Numbered from the stretch's first letter, positions 11,665 to 24,795 are shown. The stretch is 64,000 nt of DNA from Phoronis australis (GCA_002633005.1 NMRA01000070.1:1058036-1122035), one strand, 5' to 3'. The notes: generated by a model from the letters alone, not told the origin. Made by a program: numbers and translations.

Positions 11665-11790
11665 GGGGGCGGATCCAGGATTTTGATTTGGGGTGCCAGG
11701 GCAGAATATTAGCCAGGATTTCGCCTGTCAGACATTCGCACCCCCGTAAATAGACATCCCGAACTTCTCCAACCCTGTTATTTCGTTTTA
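11665..11790. mobile_element. hAT-type terminal fragment
   Basis: Contains GGGGGCGGATCCAGGATTTT followed by a GGGGTGCCAGGGCAG block and GCCAGGATTT. It shares these with the short elements at 20.05-20.21 kb (reverse complement) and 25.49-25.65 kb. The second terminus is not clear. Confidence 0.45.
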
Positions 11791-13670
11791 TTTTTGTATT
11801 AAAAAAGTGTGAGCTGTAAATTTTATTTGTTGGTTTAGTCATAGAAAGAACATACTTTGATCATTGCCATGTATTTGTTTCATACTGTTTGCTAAACGCC
11901 GTCAGAATAACCTGTTATTTTTATAGTCTGTGTGTGTACATTCACAGAAATCATTCAACTATACTGTTTTTGTATAATTTATTTCTGGTGTATTATGCAA
12001 ACAAGCTACATTTTACACCATTAGTCAATGATTCAGTCATTGAGGCACAAATTTTGCCTAGTTTCAAGTGTTGTGTGTTATTAATTTTTTTGTTGCCACA
12101 CAATGCCAGAATAACATCCTAGTAACATTCCGACTGAGTTCGTATTTCTGCCACTAGGTGTCACTTTACATTTTAAATCTCACTGTTTACAATTAGTTTG
12201 CAATAGTGAAATATGTAATGTGAGTGTATTATTGTTCAGTGCAATGACATTGATGGGACCATATTACTTGTTTTACAAAAAGATGGCAAAACTGTTGTTT
12301 TTACAAATATAAGTTCACTAAGCTCTTAGGTGACAATTATGTAACTTCAAACTCATATTTCTCAAAAATGTGCACTTTGTATGTGTGAACTTTTTAGATT
12401 TTAAAACACTCTAGTAAATGAATTAAAAAACACCAAAATAAAATTGCCCCCCTAAAGTACTCATAAAAATCATTTTCTAGAAACTGAAATCTTGGCCCAC
12501 CGCCTAATAATTTGGCAAGGTACCGCTAATGAATAATGACGTAACGGCTTGTGCGTGAGAGCACAGATTTCATCCATTGAAAGTAAACGGCTTTGGCAGT
12601 CGATGTACTATAGTCTATGATGGCATTCTCTAGCGTATCTTAAGAATGCCTTCACATGCGCGTGAGTATTTATAATCAGTAAGCTAATATTTCGCTGCAT
12701 GCCTTGGACAAAGGGCAATAGCTTGTACATGTACATGTATATGCCTGTTTCATATGCCATTGTTTCGCTGCACCCCAGGCTGCAGGCACTATACCTCTGT
12801 ATACTGGACACTCAATTGACCAACAGAGCACAGCTAACGGAAGACAAAGCAATTTTCCGGAAGTAGTTTCGCTCAAGCAAGGGATGTTATTGTCGGAAAG
12901 TAGTTACACTTATTAAAATCACCAAGTACTGACAAAAAAGCCAGTGCTAGGTTCATTTTCGTATTTCATTTCATTCCAGTCCCTATTTAATATTACAAAA
13001 GTTTTGTATTTGTTATTAATCTTGTTGTGAACTATTCTTGCACTAAATGCTTGGTCATGTCAAATTACCTAAGTACTTAACACATTGGAATTAGAGACAA
13101 ATAAATACAAATGAGCTAGATGAGTGACAATCATGGATATACACACCATTAACAAACGGATTGGTTAAAGATGAAAAAACACCAAAATCAAAAACTGGAG
13201 AGTGAGAATACAATGTTAAGCTAATAAAAATATATCATTAAGCCAGCATTAAAAATTAATCAAAGTAAGTTCTTCTAAAATCGTGTCTTATTAACCAAAA
13301 ACTTTTCTCGGCTAAAAGTAGAAAGACTTGAAAATGACTTTGAAATGCACACAATTTCCTCAAGTACATTCCAATCTTAATTGTTAGGCCCACTGTTGAA
13401 ATTTCTTTGGTATCAGTGTCGTTGTTGGTTATTTGTTCACTGTTTACACCGTTAATTTAGTGTCCCACCCAACCTAGACAATTGTATAGGACCCTTACAT
13501 TACATTTGTACATGCTCATAACTTCACAAACATGGTTCCAGCTATAGTGTATACCTGAGGGTCATTTGATCGTTAGTGCTCTCTTATTGTTGGCAAGAGC
13601 AATGACCTGGTTTCTGTGACGTAATATTTTGCTCTTTATGACCTTGCCTGTTTTATGTACATCATGACAA
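11791..13670. other. No gene; one isolated CTCF-like 14-mer at 12151
   Basis: AT-rich with only spurious frames. CCACTAGGTGTCAC at 12151-12164 resembles the motifs arrayed at 57-60 kb but is single, without the surrounding repeat. Confidence 0.4.
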
Positions 13671-13674
13671 CGTT

Positions 13675-14250
13675 TTCCCGGTCAGTGACTTTACCAGACG
13701 TAGGGGGTGCTGAGCGTGTGATAACATCTATAGCTTCTTTGTTAGCTGGCAAGCCCACTCTCTTGTATGTTATTACAACAAGCAGACCAATTATCTACTA
13801 GGTTTGTTACAGACCACGCGTGAACACAGGCAAACTCAAAGTGAATTGGTGTATTCGGAAAGAATATATTGTCGTAACTTTGGTTGCAGTTGGGCGATTT
13901 TGGCGATTCAAAAACTAAACATGATCACCATTTGACGAAGATTCAAAGAGACTATTGGTTTATTTTCACATATGTTTTAACTTATATTTTATTTTTAAAG
14001 GCACAGCCCAGTCAGGGTAGATACGATCTTATTGGAGATTAGAGCAATTATCGAACAAAAGAGAGCTGGCCCTCCAACCATAAATGCCAGAATGGAGTTA
14101 ATCAGTCGTGTAAGATATTGGCTAGAGGAGTAAACTTCCCAACTTGTTGTTGAGCCATAGAAACGAAGTTGGGAGCAACGGGAAAACGCCGTAATGTGTA
14201 TGAAAATGTAACAATGACGTAAAATGTAATAGTTGTTACATTTTACGGCG
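13675..14250 (+). repeat. Dispersed ~0.5 kb repeat, copy A
   Basis: Same-orientation matches at 38,470-38,740 and 38,780-39,290. Shared landmarks are CAGTGACTTTACCAGACGTA, GAGCGTGTGATAACA, GAACACAG.CAAACTC, a TTGCAGTTGGGCGATTTTGG block, GCACAGCCCAGTCAGGGTAG, and AACGCCGTAATG. The 3' end carries a perfect 12-bp stem (14218-14229 with 14236-14247) around a 6-nt loop. The class is unknown, and there is no coding capacity. Confidence 0.7.
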
Positions 14251-14389
14251 TATCAGTGCCATTAAAAATACATTAATTGCAGGCGGTCTGATACATGTTG
14301 TAGCAGACGTGCTCAGGCCGCGCATGTGGGCCCATTACACTGATCACCTGAAACCATTTTTATGCCTAGTAATACATACAATATGTAAT

Positions 14390-14918
14390 AATAAAAACAA
14401 CAACGGATTTAAAACGGCTTGACATGTTTCGGTGTCGTTTAATTTAAACACCATCATCAGAAGAGAGGACATATAGTGGCCACCTCAGTAGCGAGGCCTA
14501 ACAACAAGTGATGAAACAGTAGTGTACAAATTTATCTGTGATGGATGTAGCTCCAGTTATATAGGCGAAACTGTTCGCCATTTGAAAACCAGGCCCAGGG
14601 AGCATCTAAATTCTGACAGAGGGTCACATTTAAATATCCATCCACAGCTAGAGCTCCAATCGTTGTTATCAGCAATGCTCTTTCAATGACTCTGCTAGCA
14701 GAAACAACAAAGGTGTGCAAGCCCAACCTCAATAGGTACATGTAACTGGCACACCACATGTTGTCATTGTTGGTCTAGTTTATTGTCACTCCCTGTAACT
14801 GTCTGTGTCTGTGTTTCATCACTTGTTGTTGGGCCTAGTTAGGCGGCCACTATACTCTCTCTTCTTCTGATGATGGTGTTTAAATAAACGACACCGTTTT
14901 AAATCCGTTGTTATTTTT
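14390..14918. mobile_element. Penelope-like retroelement remnant with inverted terminal repeats
   Basis: The arms at 14390-14520 and 14803-14918 are reverse complements sharing AACAACGGATTTAAAACGG, ACACCATCATCAGAAGA and CAACAAGTGATGAAAC. Between them the plus strand encodes YKFICDGCSSSYIGETVRHL followed by KTRPREHL, the GIY-YIG endonuclease signature of Penelope-like elements (VYKF.C..C...YIG.T.RHL..R..EH). Inverted terminal repeats are characteristic of this class. No reverse transcriptase is present, and the fragment ends soon after the endonuclease core, so the copy is truncated and inactive. Confidence 0.7.
14415..14468 (-). ncRNA. Hammerhead-ribozyme-like motif in a Penelope-like terminal repeat
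   Basis: Minus strand: CTGATGA (14460-14454), a stem II candidate GGTGT/ACACC closed over an AT loop, then GAAAC (14430-14426) and ATGTC ending at 14421, with a short CTT/AAG stem I. This is the order CUGAUGA, stem II, GAAA, very short stem III, UC expected for a minimal type I hammerhead, a motif described for Penelope-like terminal repeats. One extra U between CUGAUGA and stem II departs from consensus. The partner arm at 14803-14918 lacks the GAAACATGTC part. Confidence 0.5.
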
Positions 14919-14919
14919 T

Positions 14920-17900
14920 ACTTGGCGAAATTCTATCGAACTCGCCAAGTTTGTTGCTTTGACATCAATTTTTTTTGTTCGCACTCTGCAGGTTGCATTT
15001 TCGGCCGATTTCCACGAAATTTAGACACAAGCTCTTGTTCCGGAATTCCTAAAAGCATACTGTTTTTGTTATGATCGGATCTAAGATGGCGGACGTGGCT
15101 GCCATTTTGTTTTCAATTTCAGATTCAAACACTAGTAGAGGCTGTAAGTTTTAGGTTCACGGCTGAAAATCAGCATGTATATTGTACCATACATGTTCTA
15201 CATTTGTGCTGAGAATCATTTACTTCCGATTAACGATGGCGGAAATATAGGCAAGTGCCCATGCGCACCTCGATTTCAGGCAAAAAAACGTTTTCTCCTG
15301 TAGAGGACGCATTATAAAACCAATTTCAGTTAATAATTTTTCATAAAATGCTATTATTCAGATTTAAAAACCGGAAGTTGCTTTTAAGATGGCGGATCTG
15401 GCGCTAATAGTCTCCTGCACAGACCCACGAGATTGGTTGGCGTCTGCTACAGGGCAGTTTTCCATCCGCATTCTTGGAATATCATTGGCTGTTCCGATTT
15501 CAAGAAACAAGGCATTCTATTGGTCAGTTGTATAATAGGTCAAACTAGTTCACCAACATGGCGACTTCCAGTGAAAGAATGTCGGTGGATTTACAGCTGC
15601 TTAAATTTTTCTGTTTTGATCGAACTCCTGCATTTCAAAGCTACCGAGTCAAGGAATACATCACCAGTAACGTATACGAAACATTTTATGATAATTTTCC
15701 AGTATACTATGCTGGATTCTGAAGTAATGTGATTTTTTACGAAATAATTTGTGGAAGAAATAGGCACTACCTGCCATTACCATTATCCCATTAGACCACC
15801 CAAACAACAGTCGCGTACTATACCACCGAAAAGCGGGAAAGGACTAGCTGAGTGCGTCGCGGCCACGGGAGATTGTCTCGATCTTTTCAGAGTACACCCT
15901 CTCGTATGTTAACATCTTCATGTGCGTTATATATACGTTCCCGTGAATGCCGTGAAGGTTGAACTGGTGGGTCAGATAAGGATATAATACACTGTCACTG
16001 GCACACTTGTCACTTCTAACAGGAGTTAGGAGCATAAAAATACAGTCAATGGTCCTAAATACGCAAACATTAATCAGTCTAGCAATAGCGTTATAATGAC
16101 TGATTTTATCGCTTTTGGCGGTGCCATTCAGCAGTGCCTTTGACTCCCATCGTACAGTCATACGGAGTATTCAATTACGGTATTTCGGAGGTTGTTTGTT
16201 GCTGTGAAATTATGATTATACCCACTCTTTTCTATAATCAGCAACATAAAACCTCACCCTTTTGTGAGTTGGCGCAGTCATTAAAACTGACCCATTTTGA
16301 TGAGAGCCTCAACTTAATGAAAGAGTCAACTTTTCTGATAAAATAATTACGTAAAGTTATTATTTACAGGGAATTGAATTTCAACAAGAATCTCTCTGGG
16401 CTGTATTCTTTTTAACACAACAAGCCTCAGTTGTATGTGAAATCTTCAGTGGTTTTGGTGGAAAAATCATCAATGAGTAAATATTTTTGTGTGGAATTTA
16501 TTTGGTAATTCGCCCTTTCATGCTGACTGTTGCAATGCCTGAGTGTCCTCTCTCTCCTGGACCCCGACTCGTCGACTGTTTCATTTTTTGCTTTCCGCAT
16601 TCACATGACATCAAGTGTTGCAGTTTGCAACAATCATCTATTAATTTCAGTCTAATTGCAAAACAATGTCTCGGAACCATTCTAAAACATTCCGAAACTA
16701 CTAAGGTTCGCTGTAATCAAAGCATCCTCGAGTTAGACATTGTAAGCAAGTGGATTTAAAAACCTGGTTCGTTGAAATGACTAGTTGCAAAAACATCTCA
16801 CAAATTCAAAATTGGGAGCTCAAGGTACTTCAAAGATTTTGAGTTAGGTCACTTAACGCAAATTGACGGTTTATTGCGCGTTAGATGGGTTGGATTGTTT
16901 TCCAGGCAATAGTCACTCACTGGCAATCCGCATTTTGAGAACAAGTTTTAATGTCTGCTATGCAGTGAAAAACAGGTTCCTGTTATGCTGTTGAAAACAC
17001 TGCATGGTTCTCAAAGTGGGGGTCACCTGTATGTGACTATTACCATTGTGTTTGCTCAGTGTTTTGAACAACATGCTAGTGTGTCATTCTTGTGGTTAGG
17101 ATCTACATAATACAGCAGTGATTTTAGTCAACATTTCAGTCTTTTCGAACAGTTTTTCAAAATTACAAATTTGACTCCTATTGAGGGGGCCTCCTCGTGG
17201 CAAGAGTTGGGCAGTGTGAATTGCTTCAGAACATTTGCACTGGCAAACACCCTCACGTTGACTTAAAATTAAAACCCGCGATGTCATTAATGTGTTCCTA
17301 GAAACATTACACTCATAGGCTACAAATCACACAACTGTCATGAAATTTGTCTAACCATTGGGAACTTTATTTTGCTGATGTATTGATCAGAAATATGGTT
17401 TAGGTTAGGGATAGACTGCAGTACTAAGTCTGGGCACTATAGTGATGGGGCGCACAACAGGGCTACCCCATCTTCATTGCCGACCCTTTCCCTGATAGAA
17501 ACTCATTCCGGTTTTGTGCTTGCCTAGCTCCCATGTCCCTTGTTCATGCAGTGCCTCCAGGTTGCCTCTCATCACAATCACAATCATTGGTCACCAACAA
17601 TTTCTGTTGAATAATTCTGACTACACCAATGGTGCTGGGGAAATAGGTCATTAAAGACCCGACTACCATTCAAATTGCACATTCACTGCCTTGTGAAAGC
17701 ATAGACCATTATTAAAATAACACCTGGGCCCTGGGTTTCAACTTTTTACTAGACATTATTTTTGTTATTTATGACAATTAATGATCCCAGCATTGGAGCT
17801 AAGAGTTTGAGTCTGAGCTCGAGGTTTTGCTTGAAATCTTGAGAATTTACTTAAATTTTAGTTCGAATCTAGTGGTCCTTAAGTACTATCTTGAACTTGA

Positions 17901-19460
17901 AAGGAAGTGGACTGGAAGTGACAAAAACAATTTCGAGTTCAATTTGGATTGAAAGCATCACTCTAGAGGTGTATTTCCAAAACATGATGATCTAATAATC
18001 CCTTTTCAGGGTTTTAAATCAATCCATCAAGACTGAGCTAGAACCTGTTTAGCCCAAAAAGCATTTAAATACAATGTGGAGAATAAGAAAGCATCTGTAC
18101 TAAAATGAACCCATTTTACTGAAGTTACTTGTCCACAAAGTGTACCATTTTTTTAAGCTGCTATTAACCCAACCTTTTTTAGAACCGTCATGTAACAACA
18201 TAAGATTGGTCTCACTACCAACAATGTTGTTTTTGGCCTAAATAGTAGCACAATTCTAATCAAAATTGGTCGCATGGAGATTGCCATATCCAGCATGTGG
18301 ATTTGGATACTAGTGTTTGGTGTCAGTCTTCGCGTGTGTGCTCGTGGTTAGACTCTTGATCTCGTACTGTTCCTTACTGAGATTACATGTGGCACATTGG
18401 CTTCCGTTAGTTTGTTATTGCTTAAGACCTGGTGCAATAACCATGGCTTTGAGCAACAACAAAGTTTGAGTTCTTCCAAGTCCACTAAGGAACAAGTTGA
18501 GACAGGGATAGAAACATGGTTTGGAATTTTCTCTCGAGCATTTCATTTTTTTTTTGTTTTTATTTCCGTTTGTTTGATTTTAAACCTCTTTTTTATCATT
18601 ACTTTGACTTCATTCATGCAAAGACTTTTATTTTTATTCAATTTTACACGAAAAATATTTCTATCACACAACCCTATTTGTGAAACGATACGTCATCTCG
18701 AAAATTTTCCTCTTTTAGTCTTTCCAATTACTGTATCTAGTGGTAAGTTGTTCAGATCAAAATTTATTCTTTGTCACATACAATGCATTCATAGCACCTT
18801 TAAAGGAGTTTAATTCGAAGGAAATATTGAAGCCAGTAGACACCAGCTGATAAGCGCATTCTGAAATCAACAATTGTGCTTGTACTTTCCAAGATGTTCA
18901 ACCCACATTGTTAGTTATAGGGATAAGGTTCATTCCACCATCCTTGGGCTTTCAGGGTACTCTCCTTAAACCATTCCAAGGGGGGACTCCCACAGGTTTA
19001 TACAGGACATGACACTCAGCTGGGTGATTTCTTTCAAACAATTTCTCTTCAAAATGGTGCTTGAAAAATCCCTACCAAAGAAAACTCTTTCCCATGAATA
19101 CAACGGGTTTCACTCTGGAAGTTAAAAACACTGCAAATGGTACATTTTCCTACTGCAGAAGGGGCTTTATTACGATACTTGTATTTTTAAAACATCGGGC
19201 ACCAGACTCATTTTTGACAATAGGAATCTCTGAGCCGGCTTCTTCAAGCTTAATGAGTGAAAAAGACAGCTGTCCAAGAATTGCTACGAAAGAATTCAGT
19301 TGTTAGCATTAACCCTTATAAAAAGATCGTGCATTTGTAACATTAGGCTACATTTTCATTGAACTCCAAACCTCAGATCACATACCTAATGTTTTTTAGC
19401 TACTGTCTAAGTGGGTGGAGATTCTTCTAGTACCAGATTATTTATAAAACTAGAGCTTAG
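14920..19460. other. No gene recognised
   Basis: Long non-coding stretch. AAGATGGCGGA-type words recur at 15084, 15234 and 15388. The longest frame (18397-18813, plus) opens only with a TTG and is Phe/Leu-rich from T-rich DNA. I see no splice-supported exons, RNA genes or known element. Confidence 0.45.
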
Positions 19461-19469
19461 GGCTTATTT

Positions 19470-19600
19470 GCGACATCTCTCGGGTATTTTCGTAGCTACA
19501 AATTTATCCTCGGAACAACTAGAGCACCTCGGCTATTTTCCTATTTACAAATTTTTCTTCGAAACACTTCGGTTATTTTCGTAGCCTCAACTATCCTCTC
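19470..19600. repeat. Short tandem repeat, ~50 bp period
   Basis: Roughly three diverged copies of a unit built from TCGG(G/C)TATTTTC, a CTA(C/T)AAATTT block and CTTCGAAACA/CCTCGGAACA. Confidence 0.5.
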
Positions 19601-20050
19601 AGAGATTAACGTTATCCAAAATATGGGAAGTCACGTGATTTTCAGTCTTGAGAATAGTATGCTAACTGAACACTGCACACTTGCACAGTGCGTTTGAGGT
19701 TACGAAAACACCCAAGGTGTTCTGGATGCCCTTGGAAGCAATTGTTTTCAGTGCATGCTTGAACTTTGGTCATTATGGCCAATTATTCTCCACTACGTTT
19801 GAAAGTCAACACACGTTAAACTCACCAAGGTGATTTGAATTGCTTAGTACCCTTAAGTTGTGCAGGATCCCACCTCAAAGAGGGAAATGGGAAGAAAATA
19901 CTATGGCAACGAGGGGAGGGGTGTAGCTCGAGAATTGTTGCTACCTGGAGGGTAGAAAATTGTGGTGTTCTAGGGAGTGAACACTGTGTCGGCCACGATT
20001 GTACGAAGTGGTGGAAATTGGGCGCCAGCTGTGTCTACTGTAACAATGCA

Positions 20051-20207
20051 CAGTGACAGATTTAGGGGGGGGGCAAGGGGGCAATGGCTCAGCCTAAAGT
20101 TCTCCCAGATTCCATTTGGAAGTTTGGGGGTGCGAATGCCTGACGAGCAAAATACTTTGCCCCTGCCCCCCTCCCCCAACTCAAAATCCTGGATCCGCCC
20201 CTTCTGT
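20051..20207. mobile_element. Short non-autonomous hAT-type element
   Basis: Begins CAGTGACAGATTTAGGGGGG and ends TGGATCCGCCCCTTCTG, i.e. imperfect inverted ends of the CAG..GCGGATYYAGG type seen at 22.4, 25.6 and 26.8 kb. It is about 157 bp, with no coding capacity. I could not find a convincing target-site duplication. Confidence 0.5.
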
Positions 20208-20219
20208 AAGAGATCTAAA

Positions 20220-20995
20220 CAATTCATAAAAAGCTTTCAAATAATGAAACTGCAAAATGCCAAGTAAAAAGGGTAAAGCCATTGTCAATTCAGGTTTATT
20301 TACATGAATCGACAATTACATGAATTTCAGCTGCTCAGTTTGTTGATAATATAACAATATAAACAGCTACTTCACCAGAGACTTCGACCGCAAACGCAAC
20401 CCAAAAATAACTTTTTACTCGTGCGACACCTTGCGACCTCATAGCTTATTACCGGATATAAGCATGCACACGTCGACTTCCTGGTTAAAATTGCCAGCTA
20501 ACAGCCAATGAAATCCATCGTTCTAGTACCCTGTACCTGGGCCTTCACAAGCCATCAGTGACGTCAGCTTGTGAGGCCCGGGAACCAGGTTATGGCGCAT
20601 ATTGACATATCTTCAGTTGTGCAGGGGTGCCATTTTAAACGGATGAGAAAATAACGTGAATTTTTGCATGTGGATTTCCTGATGAATACCCTTCCCAATG
20701 GCCTGTAACAATTTTTTCTCAGACTTACCGCTTTCGAGTTATTTGACTTTGAATTTCAAAAAAGGCAAAATTTCAATTTTTTCGATAAATCCACGGAATT
20801 TTTTAAAACTGACTTGTTAGATAGTCTTTTTATTGGGCTTTCAGGAAATGTTTTCATTCTTCGCTACGGCGTCTACTTTTTGAATTATTTGAGATTTTCT
20901 GATAGCGCTGTTCCTTTGTTGACCGGACTTGCTGCACTGACTGTTGGTTTAGCTTCCAATGAACAAGACAGTACCCTATTTTTTACTGATTTCAG
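20220..20995. other. No gene recognised
   Basis: No coding support on either strand. Frames are short and AT-driven. Confidence 0.4.
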
Positions 20996-20999
20996 ACAT

Positions 21000-21228
21000 C
21001 TTCGCTAGTCATATGAATGCCATTGTTCATAATCGCCACCTTCATCATCATAATCATCGTCGTCGTCGCCATCTCCATCGTCGCCTTTTCAGTTAATTTT
21101 GCCAAGTGTCGCACATTCGCTAGTCATGGATGTCAATCATGTTGTTCATACTCGCCACCTTCATCGTCATAACCGTCATCGTCGTCATCATCTCCATCGT
21201 CGTCGTTTCGATTAATTTCGCCCACAAG
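21000..21228. repeat. Tandem duplication, ~117 bp period
   Basis: TTCGCTAGTCAT..GAATGCCATTGTTCATA, CGCCACCTTCATC and a CATC/GTCGTC microsatellite followed by TT(A/T)ATTT(T/C)GCC recur at about 21001-21110 and 21118-21225. The embedded ATC/GTC triplet microsatellite expanded independently in each copy. Confidence 0.65.
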
Positions 21229-22417
21229 GGTCGCTCCTCCGAGCGCTCTCGTTATTTTACATTAAAATATATGGTAATACTTGCTAAATTGGAGATTTTT
21301 TTTTCAAATATACAATGTAGTTAAAACCGAGCCGAAGAGCTAGAAGCCTGACTCACTTAGGGTTTAGCCGCTGATACAATGGGACCCCACAGTGTGCCCA
21401 ATGATCGCTAACATGGTCATTTGTCCTACGCTTATGTAACCCCCACTTAATTGAGCATTAACATCGCCCAGACGAAGTCTAGACTGAGGCTAGCCTCAGT
21501 CTAACCGCGCATCTGAGCTTAATGGAAAGAACTTTTCGATCAGCCCTCTAGCTTTAATTTGCGAAAATCACTACCGACGTTTGGACATTTGGGAAACCAG
21601 GCATCACAAGGTATGATTGTGCTGCTTGATGAACTTGGAATTACGCTTACTATAACATATACTGGGTCAACTTGGACCCAAGTGTTGTTATAAGCCCATA
21701 GTGTTTAAATTGTTGTTCGTTATTGGATTGTTGTAATCAGTGGCAACACAATCACGCATTTCCTCCTTTAACGGAACTAATTTCATAAAGTCGGAGGAAT
21801 CTGTGAACGATTGATCAATTATTGTTTGGTGAATAAGATCGTCAGTTGTTCAGAAAGCCAATAAAGGTTTATTAAAATTTACATTATTTGACGAACACGC
21901 GATTTATTTTAGTGCATTGCAATTTTTCTCACCGTGAATGTGATTATTTCATCTTGTTCAATGGTGAACTAGTGCAAAACAAAAATCAGAAAGAGCCAAT
22001 TTTAGTCAATAGCCTTAGGTTGAAATGCAAGAAAAAGGCACTTTTGGGTGTGAACAACTATTAAGGGGGGGGGTCTTAAACATGCGCGCACCAATGGGGG
22101 CTCTGAAGGCTCGAATGAGTCACCTATTTGGCGAAATGGGCAAAAGGGTCCGCCTCAGAGAAATGAAAACTAGCAAAAAGTAGAAAACGAGACAAAAGTC
22201 CACCAAAAAGGCAGGAACTATCAAAAACTGTCGAATGCACAAATCATAACTCTTTACGTACATGTATCCAATGATTCTTAGTAAAAAGTCCACATTCTCA
22301 AAAATTCCGAGTCCCCCCATTTTATAGGCTGGGTGCACGCATGTTAGGTGCCATCTATAGACAGACTTACCGTAGAGCAAGTTACTCCGGGAATGAGTTT
22401 TGAAACTTGGTTTGGAG
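21229..22417. other. No gene recognised
   Basis: No recognisable coding or RNA feature. Frames on the minus strand near 22120-22380 are short and hydrophobic without homology. Confidence 0.4.
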
Positions 22418-23251
22418 CAGTAGCGGATCTAGGATATCACAAGGGGGGCCCAACATTTTCCCGGCTGTAAGCATTTGCGCAAACCACGATTGTAGATGCG
22501 CAGAGCACCGAATGGAAGGAGGTCGGGAGGGGGGTTTGCCCCCTTCCCGCCCAGGAAATTTTCCTGTTTTTTCCTCTAAAAATCAAGCATTTTCCTTGAT
22601 TTCTGATGTATTATCCAAGAAAAAAAGAAAAACAAAACACGGAGAACGTGTCACACAGGAAAAATTGCAAGATTCACAGACTCGAACTCACGACCTGGCT
22701 GATAGGACGCGCGTGCTTTACCACTACACCACCACGACTTCACTAACAAACAGAAACTAAGAGACCTACTTGTTTATGGTCCACAGCGTTTGCGCGCGAA
22801 ACCTATTTCTTTTTGTAATGCTTATTACACATTTTATATTTTGTGTAATCGGTTCTTAACAAATTTGTTGTATTTAAAATAGTGTTCAAAAGCCCAAAAG
22901 ACCAAATCCGTTTTTCGTGTTGGCAATAATGACGGGATTGCTTTGGAAATCGTCTTAAGTTAAGGTTTGACAAAGAGAGAATTAATGAGTTTCTGAGTGA
23001 TTCACTTAGGCTNGGAATTGCTGACCAGCACATGCGCAACCAGGGAGGCTTGGGGGCTGAATAAATAATGCATAGGCCCTGAACAAATCCAGTTTACCGT
23101 TTTTATTTTTTGAGTCAAAAGGTTCGCAATCCCAAAATTCGAGACCCCTGCACCCCTACACTTTAGGCTGGGCGAGCGCATCTGCCGAAATTCTGCTTAT
23201 TCAAGTTCCTGTGCCCTGCCCCCCTAACTCAAAATTCTGGATCCGCCCCTG
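22418..23251 (-). mobile_element. Non-autonomous hAT-type element with internal tRNA-like module
   Basis: The ends read CAGTAGCGGATCTAGG and CTGGATCCGCCCCTG, the inverted CAG-type termini of hAT elements. The flanking octamers GTTTGGAG and CTTTGGCG match at 6 of 8 positions, as an aged 8-bp hAT target duplication would. Positions 22418-23014 match 26208-26793 in reverse orientation, making a ~0.6 kb inverted pair 3.2 kb apart. A tRNA-like segment lies at about 22670-22738 on the minus strand. An unresolved base (N) is at 23013. Confidence 0.65.
22670..22738 (-). ncRNA. tRNA-like module (A and B boxes) inside hAT element
   Basis: The minus strand reads TGGTGTAGTGGTAAAGC (A box), then CAGCCAGGTCGTGAGTTCGA and GTCTGTG (B box). 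The spacing suits an internal RNA polymerase III promoter, but the acceptor stem does not pair, so it is a tRNA-derived module and not a working tRNA gene. The same module occurs in the partner element near 26.5 kb. Confidence 0.55.
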
Positions 23252-24795
23252 CTTTGGCGAGGAATTCCACCTCCTGACATTTGGTCACCGTTAACTTTTT
23301 CACCACACGCGCGCTAACCACAAAGTCCTTCAGCTGAGTCACGTCCTGTTAGGCAAAGGCTAACGCGAGACTGAGCGAATCGCTGTCAAAGCACAAAAAT
23401 CTTCCTAAATTTCGCTGCGTACTACATGTATATCACACACGAGTCGGGTCAAGATCAAATAGGTTACGGAATAATCTGATGAGTTACGAATGGGCGGCAA
23501 TTGCCGGTTCATCACGGAAGCGTATGAAATGGTCTGGGCATAGACAGATGTCTATACATGTAGGTCTGGATAAGTGTGGGGTTATTGATGTCGTGACTTT
23601 CCGTGACAAACCGGCAAGTTCCGTGTAGCATATTGACGGTACGCAGCGGCATTTCGGGGAGATATTTTCCTTTGACCGCGAATTTATTGCGAACTCGGTG
23701 GAGTAGGAGACCGTACATGGTATTGCCATTGGGAGAAAGAACAATTCCTCATGTGTTGTTGAAATCCTGTTTTGTGTTAATTTATCGAGTTTTGTGTTTG
23801 CTGTGGACGGCTGAAGTGAAGCGCCCGTGGAATTTCTAGTCTGGAGTGTAATACCTTGTAGTATTCTATATAGTGTATTGGGGACGGTCAGAAGATGAGG
23901 ACGCCTGTGGTACTTTGTATTGGGTTTGGAGACGATCAGAAGCTGAGAACGTCTGTGGAATAATTTGTATACTCCAGACATTGGCACGGAATTCAAAGCA
24001 CGGGAAATCTGAAGTTCCCTGTCAAAATCCTTCACTATTCTGTCACACACACTGGTTTCAAACTGCAGAAAATCTCTAAACAGGTCAAGTGTTCTTCAAC
24101 GGAAATTTCAAAATGGTGGTATTTAATGAGAGTCATCTGGTGGAAAGCTTTCTTTAAAAAATAAAATCGCACTGTAATACATCTGCTGGTAATTAAGTTT
24201 TCTTTCATGAAAACTGAAAATTTTACTGTCACACATCGAATGGTATTTTTTAAAAGAAAACTTAGTGTTAATTCAGTAAACGCCCTCCTGTGGGCAAGCC
24301 TATAACTGCCCTCATGTGTTCAAGTCTGTGTTTACTCCTCAAGCATTATGGCTCCAGCACCGTTTTTGTACTGGCCGGCCGGTAGAGAAGGGTTCACTTG
24401 GTTATTTTCGTTGGATGGTATTGGATCATTAGTGGCCCAGAAACGTAAACCGGTTTGCGGTACGCTCGGTAACAATCAACAAATATCCAGTAGTGGGCCA
24501 ATACTGTCATATTTACTGGGAAGGCATGTACAGTACGTGGTTTACTCAGGAATTTCGACCGACTCGAAAATGAGGGGAGGATTTTCGGGCCGTTATGCAA
24601 TATCCATCAGACCTACATGAATAGGGTACACGTAAAGCCTTAACTAAATTACTAACTGGAGTTTTCTGAGTAACCCAGCTAATAATCTCTCTAAAGTGCG
24701 GGGGTAGACCACAATCACGATACACCCCGGAAACGCCCAGTATACATACAACGCCTCTAATGGACATAAAGGACTAATGCTCCGGCATACTCCTG
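23252..24795. other. No gene; short tandem repeat at 23880-23965
   Basis: A 188-codon minus frame (23484-24050) has no recognisable domain and overlaps a two-copy ~60 bp repeat (GGACGGTCAGAAGATGAGGA and GAGACGATCAGAAGCTGAGA), so I treat it as non-coding. The rest is featureless. Confidence 0.4.

Noticed and set aside
18397-18813. 138-codon plus-strand frame with hydrophobic runs
   Set aside because: No ATG at its start; the Phe/Leu content comes from a T-rich tract; no homology recognised.
23484-24050. 188-codon minus-strand frame
   Set aside because: No recognisable domain, overlaps a short tandem repeat, and lacks splice or homology support.
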